A stretch of 64,000 nt of DNA from JAFTYO01 sp045644765 (GTDB lineage Bacteria; Pseudomonadota; Alphaproteobacteria; RF32; CAG-239), in the NCBI GenBank assembly GCA_045644765.1, contig JAZRHM010000001.1, forward strand, positions 62,001 through 126,000, written 5' to 3'. Below are positions 23,714-31,506 of this stretch, piece after piece. Under the pieces are notes generated by a model, which saw only the letters and a list, made by a program, of their open reading frames with translations, did not search any database and was not told the DNA's origin. Both the position numbers and the translations under genes were made by a program. Each line of letters starts with the position of its first letter. Position 1 is the first letter of the stretch.

Positions 23714-24166
23714 TTATGACAACAAAGATTTAATCATACCCGATGCTTTACCAAAATCCATCTGTCCTGCATATTCATTTTTTAACGCAGCCATAACTTT
23801 TCCCATATCTTTTATAGATTGAGCACCAAGATTAGCGATTACAGATTTTATAACTTCGTTGACTTCATCATCACTTAATTGTTTTGGTAAAAAACGTTCA
23901 ATAACTTCAATTTCGGCTTTTTCTTTTTCGGCCAACTCCGGTCTGTTTCCTTCAATATAAATCCTGACTGATTCGTTCCTTTGTTTAATCATCGTTTGCA
24001 TCATAGACAAAAGCTCTGTATCTTCAGCCTTTTCTTTTCCCTTTCCTCTTGCTTCCACATCTTTTTCTTTTAAGCCGGCAATAATCAAGCGAACAGCACC
24101 GACAACAGCCATATTTTTTTCCTTCATTGCTTCTTTTAAGGCGTTTTGCAAATCTTCTCTTAACAT
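23714..24166 (-). CDS. GatB/YqeY domain-containing protein
   Basis: A 150-residue protein starting at ATG 24166 with AAGGAG 7 bases upstream; the frame is open to a TTG at 24184. It is entirely the YqeY domain: MLREDLQNALKEAMKEKN, then IKQRNESVRIY and FLPKQLSDDEV, with a C-terminal helical tail. This domain is also the tRNA-binding tail of GatB and GlnRS, and the free-standing form may aid tRNA-dependent amidation. It lies 15 bases upstream of dnaG in the same direction. Confidence 0.93.
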   Translation of the reverse strand: MLREDLQNALKEAMKEKNMAVVGAVRLIIAGLKEKDVEARGKGKEKAEDTELLSMMQTMIKQRNESVRIYIEGNRPELAEKEKAEIEVIERFLPKQLSDDEVNEVIKSVIANLGAQSIKDMGKVMAALKNEYAGQMDFGKASGMIKSLLS

Positions 24167-24186
24167 AATTTTCTCCTTATACAACT

Positions 24187-24888
24187 TTAATTATCTTTTA
24201 ATGTAACATGCACAGTCTTTACGTATGGAGTAGGATTAGTAATATCAACATTAAACAAAATATTATAACCTGCTTCCAAGCGAGGCAAAGACAACTCTTT
24301 TTCTATACTCAACAATAAATTACCTTTATTATCAAAGATATCTATTTTAACCGGAGGAAGTTTTATTACGTATTTTCCTTGATTAACAACCATCCCTCTT
24401 ATTTCAATTCGTGAAATATTATTTTCTATATATTCTCTGGTAGTGATATTTTTAATTTCTAAATCTGTTCCATATTGAACAGAAGATACATTAATTTTAG
24501 AATATAAATTCTCTGTTTGAGGTAATAGACGTACAATATCGTATCTAAAGACATAAAGCAACAACAAAAGTATTATTGCTACACACACCATCAAAACAAT
24601 ATTTATAGTATTGTGTTTTTTGCCGGCATCCTTTTTAGTCAAACACACATCTTCATTGACTGTTGCTTGTTTTATTTCTTCAGCAAACAAATCATCGGTT
24701 TCTTTAGAAATCTGCTTAAACATTTTCTGTATATTTTTTGGCGTGGTATTTACTTTCTTCAGAGCATCTTCCGGATATCCGATCCATATTTCAGAACATG
24801 CACTACAACGCATTTTTAATCCCTCATCAGAAATTAAATCATCAGGCAAATCATAAACTGAACGACATTTTGGGCACTTTATTAACAT
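24187..24888 (-). CDS. MJ0042-type zinc-ribbon membrane protein
   Basis: A 233-residue protein. The N-terminal zinc ribbon has four Cys (IKCPKCRSVYDLPDDL, then MRCSACSEIW). A linker follows, one transmembrane helix (about residues 98-116, NIVLMVCVAIILLLLLYVF), and a DUF3426-like beta-sandwich (IRGMVVNQGKYVIKLPPV) outside the membrane. Proteins of this type are typical neighbours of ftsE in Alphaproteobacteria, and here it is divergent from ftsE. Its role is unknown. AGGAAAT precedes the ATG at 24888. Confidence 0.85.
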   Translation of the reverse strand: MLIKCPKCRSVYDLPDDLISDEGLKMRCSACSEIWIGYPEDALKKVNTTPKNIQKMFKQISKETDDLFAEEIKQATVNEDVCLTKKDAGKKHNTINIVLMVCVAIILLLLLYVFRYDIVRLLPQTENLYSKINVSSVQYGTDLEIKNITTREYIENNISRIEIRGMVVNQGKYVIKLPPVKIDIFDNKGNLLLSIEKELSLPRLEAGYNILFNVDITNPTPYVKTVHVTLKDN

Positions 24889-25034
24889 ATTTCCTCTAGC
24901 TAAAAATCATCTTACATGCATACTTATTGTGTATTATGCACAAAAAAGCTTAAAATCCAAGAAAAAAGTGTTTTATTAAACATATAATTGTTATATCCTA
25001 CATGCAATATAGTAAATTTAGCCTAGGAGGAATA

Positions 25035-25754
25035 ATGCCAATATCGAAAACATCTCAGTCTGATTCCATCATAGACATGACTAATGTTTGTATAAAATAC
25101 GGGTCTAATCCGGAAGTTTTAACTGATGTTAAACTTGAACTTAAAAAAGGCTCTTTTCACTTTTTAACCGGGAAAAGCGGTGCCGGTAAAACATCATTAT
25201 TAAGCATGATGTATTTAGCCTTAAAACCAAGTAGCGGGACAGTAAGTATTTTTGGCACAAATATCGGTTTTGCCGACAGAAACACAATGGCAATGTTAAG
25301 ACGGCGTATAGGTGTGGTTTTTCAAGATTTTAGACTTTTAGAACATTTATCCGCTTATGACAATGTTGCTATACCATTACGTTTAAGAGGTATGAATGAA
25401 AAAGAAATAAGCAAACGTGTAAAAGAGCTTTTACGCTGGGTTGAATTAGATAAAAGCATGAACAAAATTTGTTCAACACTTTCTGGTGGTGAAAAACAAC
25501 GCATTGCCATTGCAAGAGCCGTTATTAATCGCCCCGATATTTTATTGGCAGATGAACCTACCGGAAACGTTGATGATGATATTGCTCAAAAATTAATGAA
25601 ATTATTTATCGAACTGAATCGATTAGGGACAACAGTAGTGATTGCCACACATAGTCAAAAATTGATAAATCAATACAATTATCCCAAAATTCACCTTGAG
25701 AATCAATCTCTTAAAATTTTTCCGGCAATAAGGAGAGTCAGTGATGAAAAATAA
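25035..25754 (+). CDS. ftsE: Cell-division ABC transporter ATP-binding protein FtsE
   Basis: A 239-residue ABC ATPase. ATG 25035 has AGGAGG 7 bases upstream. Walker A is GKSGAGKTS, the Q loop VFQDFRLLEHLSAYDNV is characteristic of FtsE, the signature is LSGGEKQRIAIARA, and Walker B is ILLADEPTG. With FtsX it couples ATP hydrolysis to activation of septal peptidoglycan hydrolases. It overlaps the ftsX start by 11 bases. Confidence 0.95.
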   Translation: MPISKTSQSDSIIDMTNVCIKYGSNPEVLTDVKLELKKGSFHFLTGKSGAGKTSLLSMMYLALKPSSGTVSIFGTNIGFADRNTMAMLRRRIGVVFQDFRLLEHLSAYDNVAIPLRLRGMNEKEISKRVKELLRWVELDKSMNKICSTLSGGEKQRIAIARAVINRPDILLADEPTGNVDDDIAQKLMKLFIELNRLGTTVVIATHSQKLINQYNYPKIHLENQSLKIFPAIRRVSDEK

Positions 25755-26640
25755 AATTACCAAACATATTCAATCTGAACTACCGTTAAAAAAAGATGGC
25801 GCTAACTTATTTTTGGAAATAATGACTACAATTTCCGTGTTTTTATTTACAATTACATTGTCAGGATTTTTTATGGTAAGCTCATTGGTTAACAATTGGG
25901 ATAAAGGAATCGTCAACGGATGGACCATACAAGTAATACCTGATGACACCTTTGAAAAAACGGAACTAAGAGTAAACAAAGTAATTAACTTTTTTGAAAA
26001 TCATAATGAAATTGAAAAAGTAAGGCTTGTTAACGACAAACAAATAAATAAACTCATGGCGCCTTGGCTCGGAACTGACATTAACATAAACGATCTTCCA
26101 GTACCTAAATTAATTGAAGTTCGTGCAAAAAAAGGGCATAATACAGATTTTGATAAAATATCCCAAGAACTATCAGAAATAGCTCCGTATACTACGACAA
26201 ACTCTCATCAATTGTGGCTTAAAAAATTGATTAATTTTGCACAATCTGTTAAAATTTTAGCATTAAGTGTTTTATTAACTGTATTAACTATCAGTTCTTT
26301 TAGTATTTTCTATGCTACAAAAACAAGTTTGGGAATCCATCAAAATATTATAGAAATTTTACATATTATGGGAGCTACCGATGATTATATCGCCAAACAA
26401 TATGCTCGTCGTAGCTTTTTCATAGGTTTATTTTCGGGAATTATAGGAACACTGCTGGGAGCTGCCGGATTATGGTTTGTATCAAGTTTTGCCACATATC
26501 TAAAAGGTGGAATTTTTGATAAAGCGGCTCTTGACTTATCTGCAATTTTATGTATTAGTTCAACTCCTATGATAACGGCCATAATTTCAATGTGTACAGC
26601 TTACATTACAGTAAGAAAAACTTTAGGAAAGATAATGTAA
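25744..26640 (+). CDS. ftsX: Cell-division protein FtsX
   Basis: A 298-residue inner-membrane partner of FtsE. It has an N-terminal transmembrane helix (TISVFLFTITLSGFFMV), a periplasmic loop of about 120 residues, and three further helices (residues 170-195, 225-250, 262-287) with the conserved LHIMGATDDYIAKQ motif. ATG 25744 has AAGGAGAG upstream. The DUF218 gene begins right after its stop codon, so ftsEX-DUF218-plsC is one operon. Confidence 0.92.
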   Translation: MKNKITKHIQSELPLKKDGANLFLEIMTTISVFLFTITLSGFFMVSSLVNNWDKGIVNGWTIQVIPDDTFEKTELRVNKVINFFENHNEIEKVRLVNDKQINKLMAPWLGTDININDLPVPKLIEVRAKKGHNTDFDKISQELSEIAPYTTTNSHQLWLKKLINFAQSVKILALSVLLTVLTISSFSIFYATKTSLGIHQNIIEILHIMGATDDYIAKQYARRSFFIGLFSGIIGTLLGAAGLWFVSSFATYLKGGIFDKAALDLSAILCISSTPMITAIISMCTAYITVRKTLGKIM

Positions 26641-27234
26641 ATGAAACGCTTAAAATTTTTCATATTAATATCTATTTTTTCTGTAATAATGTTTTGGATG
26701 GGTGGATTTATAATTTTTGATACTTACATCAAAAAATCACAAAACAACACTGCAAAAACCGACGCTATTGTCGTATTAACCGGTGGGAAAAATCGCATTG
26801 CCGAAGCTTTAAGACTTTTCAATGAAGACATGGCTGAATTTTTGATTATATCAGGTGTAAATGATAAAGTATCAATTAAAGAGCTGCAAGCTCAAAACAA
26901 GACCTTAATTATGAAAAATCAGGAAAGAATAATTATAGGAAGAGAAGCCGCTAATACCAACCAAAACGCCATTGAGGTCAGCGACGCAATAAGACGAAAT
27001 AACGTCCGCACAGTTCGCTTGGTTACATCTTACTATCACATGCCTCGTAGCAAAGAAGAAATTTTAGCTCATAATCCTGATATGGAAATTATTATACATC
27101 CTGTATATTCTCAAAATGTTTCTTCTAAATGGTGGAAAAAATGGAACAGCTTTAAGCTTATTGCTTCTGAATATAACAAATTTGTATTTGTTTATATAAA
27201 ATATTTTATTATACGATTGACTGAAAGGAACTAA
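26641..27234 (+). CDS. YdcF/DUF218 family membrane-anchored protein
   Basis: A 197-residue protein with one N-terminal transmembrane helix (residues 5-25). The DUF218 (SanA/ElyC) domain follows: TDAIVVLTGGKNRIAEAL, FLIISGVND, the acidic region ANTNQNAIEVSDAI and VRLVTSYYHMPRSKEEI. ElyC/SanA relatives affect envelope carbohydrate or peptidoglycan metabolism; the reaction is unknown. The ATG follows the ftsX stop codon without a gap, and plsC starts 1 base after it. Confidence 0.88.
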   Translation: MKRLKFFILISIFSVIMFWMGGFIIFDTYIKKSQNNTAKTDAIVVLTGGKNRIAEALRLFNEDMAEFLIISGVNDKVSIKELQAQNKTLIMKNQERIIIGREAANTNQNAIEVSDAIRRNNVRTVRLVTSYYHMPRSKEEILAHNPDMEIIIHPVYSQNVSSKWWKKWNSFKLIASEYNKFVFVYIKYFIIRLTERN

Positions 27235-27235
27235 G

Positions 27236-27991
27236 ATGATTTATATTCGTTCATTATTTGCAAATATCTTTTTCTTTGCAACACTGGGTTTAGGATGTTT
27301 ATTTTGCCCTTTAGTTGCATTGTTACCCCAAAAATGCACATTGTTTTACTGGGATAAAATTGTAATGCCGTCATGCCTTTTCTTTGTGAAAATTTTTGCC
27401 GGACTTAAATTAGAATTTAGAGGAAAAGAACATATATTAAAAGAACCGGCTTTATATGCTTGCAAACACGAATCTGCTCTTGAAACTTATTCTTTCACAC
27501 AAGCAGTTCCATGCACAAGCTATGTTTTGAAAAAAGAACTTACATATATTCCTCTTTTCGGTTGGGCCCAATATTTTTACGGGATGGTACCTGTTGATCG
27601 CAAAGGTGGTGCAACAGCCATGAAAAACATGTTAAAAGAGGTTAAAAAACGTGTTAATAACAATCGTCCTGTTATTATTTTCCCCGAAGGCACTCGTTGT
27701 AAACCGGGAACTACCAAAGGTTATAAATCAGGTTTTTTATTTGTAGCAGAAAATTTAAATCTAAAAGTAATTCCTGTTGCCATCAACACAGGCTTGTTTT
27801 GGGCTAAAAGCTCATTTTTAAGATATCCCGGAACAGCTGTTTTTGAGTTTTTAGAGCCTATGGAAATTAATAAAAATACAGATAAAAAAGAATTTATGAA
27901 AGAGCTTGAAAAACGTATAGAAGATAAATGTGCTGAGCTTAACAAAGAAGCTATAGAAAAATATCCTTGGGTCAAGAAAAACTTAGGTTAA
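27236..27991 (+). CDS. plsC: 1-acyl-sn-glycerol-3-phosphate acyltransferase
   Basis: A 251-residue membrane-bound acyltransferase with an N-terminal transmembrane helix. Motif I is ACKHESALET; the usual HX4D reads HX4E here, as I recall for alphaproteobacterial members. Motif II is VPVDRKG and motif III is IIFPEGTRCKPG, followed by VIPVAINTG. It acylates lysophosphatidic acid to phosphatidic acid in phospholipid synthesis. Last gene of the ftsE operon. Confidence 0.9.
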   Translation: MIYIRSLFANIFFFATLGLGCLFCPLVALLPQKCTLFYWDKIVMPSCLFFVKIFAGLKLEFRGKEHILKEPALYACKHESALETYSFTQAVPCTSYVLKKELTYIPLFGWAQYFYGMVPVDRKGGATAMKNMLKEVKKRVNNNRPVIIFPEGTRCKPGTTKGYKSGFLFVAENLNLKVIPVAINTGLFWAKSSFLRYPGTAVFEFLEPMEINKNTDKKEFMKELEKRIEDKCAELNKEAIEKYPWVKKNLG

Positions 27992-27995
27992 CAAA

Positions 27996-28028
27996 TTCCC
28001 CTTACTTTTTTTTCAATCAGTAAGGGGA
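27996..28028. other. Inverted repeat after plsC (possible weak terminator)
   Basis: TCCCCTTACT and AGTAAGGGGA pair perfectly with a T-rich loop. No T run follows in the plus direction, so its function as an intrinsic terminator is doubtful. Confidence 0.45.
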
Positions 28029-28123
28029 GAACTCTTTAGAAAAATTACAAAGTTACAAAAGTAGTTGATTTAAACGCTAAGTTATAGTATCTATCCTACG
28101 AATGATGAGTACAGATAATTAAA

Positions 28124-29233
28124 ATGACTAATAAACTTGTAAAAATATTGTGCTTTTTTACGCTTTTTTATGCTCAAATATGCACAGCAGAAATCAGGAT
28201 TGCTATTGTTGTTCCTAAAACCGGAGAATACAAGGTTTGGGGCGACGAGATTATATTTGGTGCTCAAACAGCAATAGATGAAATAAATCAAAAAGGTGGT
28301 ATAAAAGGGAAAAAGTTGGAACTCACAAGCATTGATGATACGTGTAGTGAAAACCTTGCGATATCAACTGCGCAAATGTTATCTGTATCTTCTTCAATCA
28401 AGCCGTCTCTTGTTATCGGGCCCTATTGTTCAAACAGTTTCAGTGAAGTAGCAAAAATATATTCAAAAGCAAAAATTTTTCAAATTGTGCCGTCCACCCT
28501 TAATTATCATGACACATCATTAAAATACAAAGGTGTGATGAAATTAGTAAGTTTTAAGGAACAAATGGGAAAAGATTTTTTTGCATTTTATAATACAAAA
28601 TATGCCGGATTTAAAACTGCTTTAATATATGACAACAAAACAGATGGAACCAAAGAAGTTATACATGCCATAGTTGATGAGTTTCGCAAACACGGAAAAA
28701 ATTCTTTGCTAAAACAATATGATTTATATAATTATAAAAACTTAGATAGTTTAGCATCAGAAATAGCATCTTCTGAATATAAAATCGTCTATTTAGCTGG
28801 ATCCCCTAAAAAAAATGCAAAAATAATTAAAAAAGTCTCTTTAATAAACTCTGATAAAATATTTATCACATCTAAATACACTGCGACAGATACTTTTTTT
28901 GAAAACGCATCAGGATATTTAGATAATGTATATTTTATGGCATTACCATCTTTTGAAAACAGACCTGAGTTTACCGAACATTTAGTAAATTTAAGATTAC
29001 GAGGTATCGAATTTGACGGCCTAAACATATATGGCTATGCTGCTGTTAAAATGTGGACAGATCTGGTAAAAGATACAGGATCTTTATCATATGACAAATT
29101 GGCAAATTCCATACAAACTAAAAAAACGAGCAATGTTTGGAAAAACTCTTTCTTTAACAATACAAGTTCAAAAAATCCACTTCATTACATGTTTTATCAA
29201 TATAAAAACGGAGAATTTATACTTAGCGAATAA
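28124..29233 (+). CDS. Periplasmic substrate-binding protein, branched-chain amino acid (LivJ) type
   Basis: A 369-residue exported protein with a signal peptide (to about residue 22, AQICTAEIRIAIV). The periplasmic-binding fold type I includes IRIAIVVPKTGEYKVWGDE, AIDEINQKGGIKGKKLEL, LVIGPYCSNSF, KTALIYDN and LNIYGYAAVKMW. Such proteins bind amino acids or amides for ABC import. No permease or ATPase genes are nearby, so it is an orphan. No clear Shine-Dalgarno is seen before ATG 28124. Confidence 0.82.
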   Translation: MTNKLVKILCFFTLFYAQICTAEIRIAIVVPKTGEYKVWGDEIIFGAQTAIDEINQKGGIKGKKLELTSIDDTCSENLAISTAQMLSVSSSIKPSLVIGPYCSNSFSEVAKIYSKAKIFQIVPSTLNYHDTSLKYKGVMKLVSFKEQMGKDFFAFYNTKYAGFKTALIYDNKTDGTKEVIHAIVDEFRKHGKNSLLKQYDLYNYKNLDSLASEIASSEYKIVYLAGSPKKNAKIIKKVSLINSDKIFITSKYTATDTFFENASGYLDNVYFMALPSFENRPEFTEHLVNLRLRGIEFDGLNIYGYAAVKMWTDLVKDTGSLSYDKLANSIQTKKTSNVWKNSFFNNTSSKNPLHYMFYQYKNGEFILSE

Positions 29234-29325
29234 GCTATTATGTGCATAATCAAGTTTATGCTTTAATATTTTTTGATTTGAGTCTATATTGCATATCAGT
29301 AGATAATTTTTTAAGGAAAAATAAA

Positions 29326-29781
29326 ATGGCAGGAAGTATAAATAAAGTTATATTAGTCGGAAATCTTGGAGCAGATCCTCGTATCAGCAACACACAAAAT
29401 GGCTCAAAAATAGTAAACTTAAGTATTGCGACAAGTGAAAGTTGGAAAGACAAACTTTCAGGCGAACGTAAAGAACGTACTGAGTGGCATCGTGTTGTTA
29501 TCTACAATCCACAATTAGCTGAAACTGCAGAAAGATATTTACATAAAGGTTCAAAAGTTTATATTGAAGGGCAGTTACAAACTCGTAAATGGGAAGATAA
29601 CAACGGACAAGAAAAATATACAACCGAAATTGTGTTACAAAACTTCAATGGTGTCATGGTCATGCTTGATGGTCGCGCCGAAGGTGTTCCGACAGGCGGC
29701 AATGAAGTATTTTCCGCTCCTTCATCAGGTTGGGATAGCGGTTCAAGTGCTTCTGCTATTGATGATGATATCCCGTTTTAG
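29326..29781 (+). CDS. ssb: Single-stranded DNA-binding protein
   Basis: A 151-residue protein; ATG 29326 (MAGSINKVILVGNLGADP) has AAGGAAA upstream, and the longer in-frame extension from 29242 has no support. The OB-fold spans residues 1-108 with EWHRVVIYNPQLAETAERY and VYIEGQLQTRKWED. A short Gly/Ser linker leads to the acidic tail DDDIPF that docks partner proteins. A strong terminator follows. Confidence 0.96.
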   Translation: MAGSINKVILVGNLGADPRISNTQNGSKIVNLSIATSESWKDKLSGERKERTEWHRVVIYNPQLAETAERYLHKGSKVYIEGQLQTRKWEDNNGQEKYTTEIVLQNFNGVMVMLDGRAEGVPTGGNEVFSAPSSGWDSGSSASAIDDDIPF

Positions 29782-29793
29782 TTAATTGTCTTC

Positions 29794-29826
29794 AGGGTGA
29801 GAAAAATCTCACCCTTTATTTTTTTA
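29794..29826 (+). terminator. Terminator of ssb
   Basis: AGGGTGAGA, loop AAAA, TCTCACCCT followed by TTATTTTTTT, 12 bases after the stop codon. Confidence 0.92.
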
Positions 29827-29910
29827 TACTTTAATGCATTTTATGATTAAAACTTGCAAAATATGAAAAAACTTTTATAATATCTTTGTGATATATTTCG
29901 GAGGATATAA

Positions 29911-30540
29911 GTGCAGTTGATTAAAAACAATCAAACAGGACGTTCAATGATAGAAATGCTTGGAGTTTTAGCCATTGTTGGCGTCTTGAGCGTCGGATCA
30001 ATTGCCGGTTATTCCAAAGCAATGCTGAAATACAAACTAAATAATCATGCTCAAGCGATAAATTCATTACTTAATAATTTACTGCAAATAAAAGATAGCT
30101 TACCGACATCCAATGAAACAACATTATATTACGCTGACTTACTGAGAAAATTGAACTTATTACCTGATGGCATAACATATGTTTCCTCAACAACAATAAA
30201 AGATAAATATTTTAATATAAACATGTCACCTTTATATTACACAAACAAAGTTGATGGTTTCGGTGAAATAGAAATTTATTTTGGAGCAAACGCTGATCAC
30301 TTAGCAGATGTTTGTCGGAACATTATGTTTGCAGCAAAAGAAAATGCGGCTAACATATCTAACGTTCAAGTTTTGCGTAGCGGAGGCACAGCAAACACCA
30401 CCAGATCCAAAATATACGGCGATAAAGATTGCAACGGGAAAGATAAAAAATGCTTATCTTCAATCACTTTACAAGATACGGAAACATTCTGCTTAGGTTG
30501 TGTCAATTACACTAATTGCAAAATAGCAATTATTTGGTAA
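29911..30540 (+). CDS. Orphan type IV pilin-like protein, copy 1
   Basis: A 209-residue protein starting at GTG 29911 with GGAGG upstream. It has a 10-residue basic leader ending in Gly and a cleavage site G/RSMIEML with Glu at +5, then a hydrophobic helix (LGVLAIVGVLSVGSIAGY) followed by KAMLKYKLNNHAQ. These are the features of a prepilin-peptidase substrate. The body shares a DVCRNIMFAAKE motif and a C-terminal CLGCVNYTNCKI cysteine cluster with the other copies (36541, 56140, 57129). No assembly genes are nearby. It converges on fmt. Confidence 0.8.
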   Translation: MQLIKNNQTGRSMIEMLGVLAIVGVLSVGSIAGYSKAMLKYKLNNHAQAINSLLNNLLQIKDSLPTSNETTLYYADLLRKLNLLPDGITYVSSTTIKDKYFNINMSPLYYTNKVDGFGEIEIYFGANADHLADVCRNIMFAAKENAANISNVQVLRSGGTANTTRSKIYGDKDCNGKDKKCLSSITLQDTETFCLGCVNYTNCKIAIIW

Positions 30541-30552
30541 ATACCTCTAAAC

Positions 30553-31461
30553 CTACAAAACATATCCTTTTTCAAAATTAAAACCACGCAAAAGCTCATC
30601 AATTGACATAGTTTTTTTACCTTGTCTCTGTATCTGTTTAACACATAATGATTTATCTGCACAACCTATTATCAAAGATTTCTCACCTTCAATAATTTCG
30701 CCTTGTTTGGCTCTAATGTCTGCAATTGAAACTTCTAAAACTTTAAATCTTTCATTTTTATATTCAAAAAACATTGCCGGGAATGGATTAAACGCCCTAA
30801 TTTTGCGTTCTAAAACATCTGCATTTATATTAAAGTTTATTTTACATTCCTCTTTATCTAATTTTGAAGCATATGTAACCAAGCTTTCATCTTGAACTTC
30901 AGGTACTATATTATCAAAATTGATTAAAACATCGCTTATTAAATTTGCACCAATTTCAGCTAACTTATCGTGCAACTGTCCTCCTGTTGTAGAAGCACTT
31001 ATTTCAACCTCTCCTTTTTTATACATAGCACCGGCATCTAACGCTTCAACAACTTGCATAATTGTTACACCACTTTTATCATCGCCAAGCTCTATACTAC
31101 GTTGAATTGGGGCTGCCCCTCTCCATCTGGGCAATAAAGACGCATGCACATTGACACATCCCTTCGGAAAAGCTTCGATTATAGCTTTAGGCAAAATCAA
31201 ACCATAGGCTGCCACAACTGAAATATCAGCTTCAAGTGCACAAAAATCTTTAACATCAATTTCGTTTTTAAAATTTTTAGGTGTTCTGACTTCAATGCCA
31301 TGCTTTTCTGCCAGCACGTGTATCGGTGTCTTGGTAATTTTATTTCCTCTGCCTGCAACTTTAGGCTCTTTAGTATAAACACAGATAACTTCATGTTCTT
31401 TAATAAGCCTTTCTAAAACCGGAACAGCAAAATCCGGAGTTCCCATAAAAACTATTTTCAT
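30553..31461 (-). CDS. fmt: Methionyl-tRNA formyltransferase
   Basis: A 302-residue enzyme that formylates Met-tRNA-fMet with 10-formyl-tetrahydrofolate. The N-terminal formyltransferase domain has MKIVFMGTPDFAVP and the SLLPRWRGAAPIQR motif with HASLLP, plus DAGAMYKKGEV; the C-terminal OB domain begins near residue 205 (INADVLERKIRAFNPFP). Length is normal. It is not next to def, its usual partner. An AAGGATATAAG site precedes the ATG. Confidence 0.95.
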   Translation of the reverse strand: MKIVFMGTPDFAVPVLERLIKEHEVICVYTKEPKVAGRGNKITKTPIHVLAEKHGIEVRTPKNFKNEIDVKDFCALEADISVVAAYGLILPKAIIEAFPKGCVNVHASLLPRWRGAAPIQRSIELGDDKSGVTIMQVVEALDAGAMYKKGEVEISASTTGGQLHDKLAEIGANLISDVLINFDNIVPEVQDESLVTYASKLDKEECKINFNINADVLERKIRAFNPFPAMFFEYKNERFKVLEVSIADIRAKQGEIIEGEKSLIIGCADKSLCVKQIQRQGKKTMSIDELLRGFNFEKGYVL

Positions 31462-31473
31462 CTTATATCCTTA

Positions 31474-31500
31474 AAGTAAAAGCCGCTATAAAAGCGGCTA
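31474..31500 (-). terminator. Terminator of ppiD
   Basis: Minus strand: AGCCGCT, 5-base loop, AGCGGCT followed by TTTTAC, placed between ppiD and fmt. The T run is short, so some read-through into fmt is possible. Confidence 0.65.
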
Positions 31501-31506
31501 TATTTA

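Noticed and set aside
27996..28028. Intrinsic terminator for plsC
   Set aside because: The stem is good, but the T run is in the loop rather than after the stem; recorded only as an inverted repeat.
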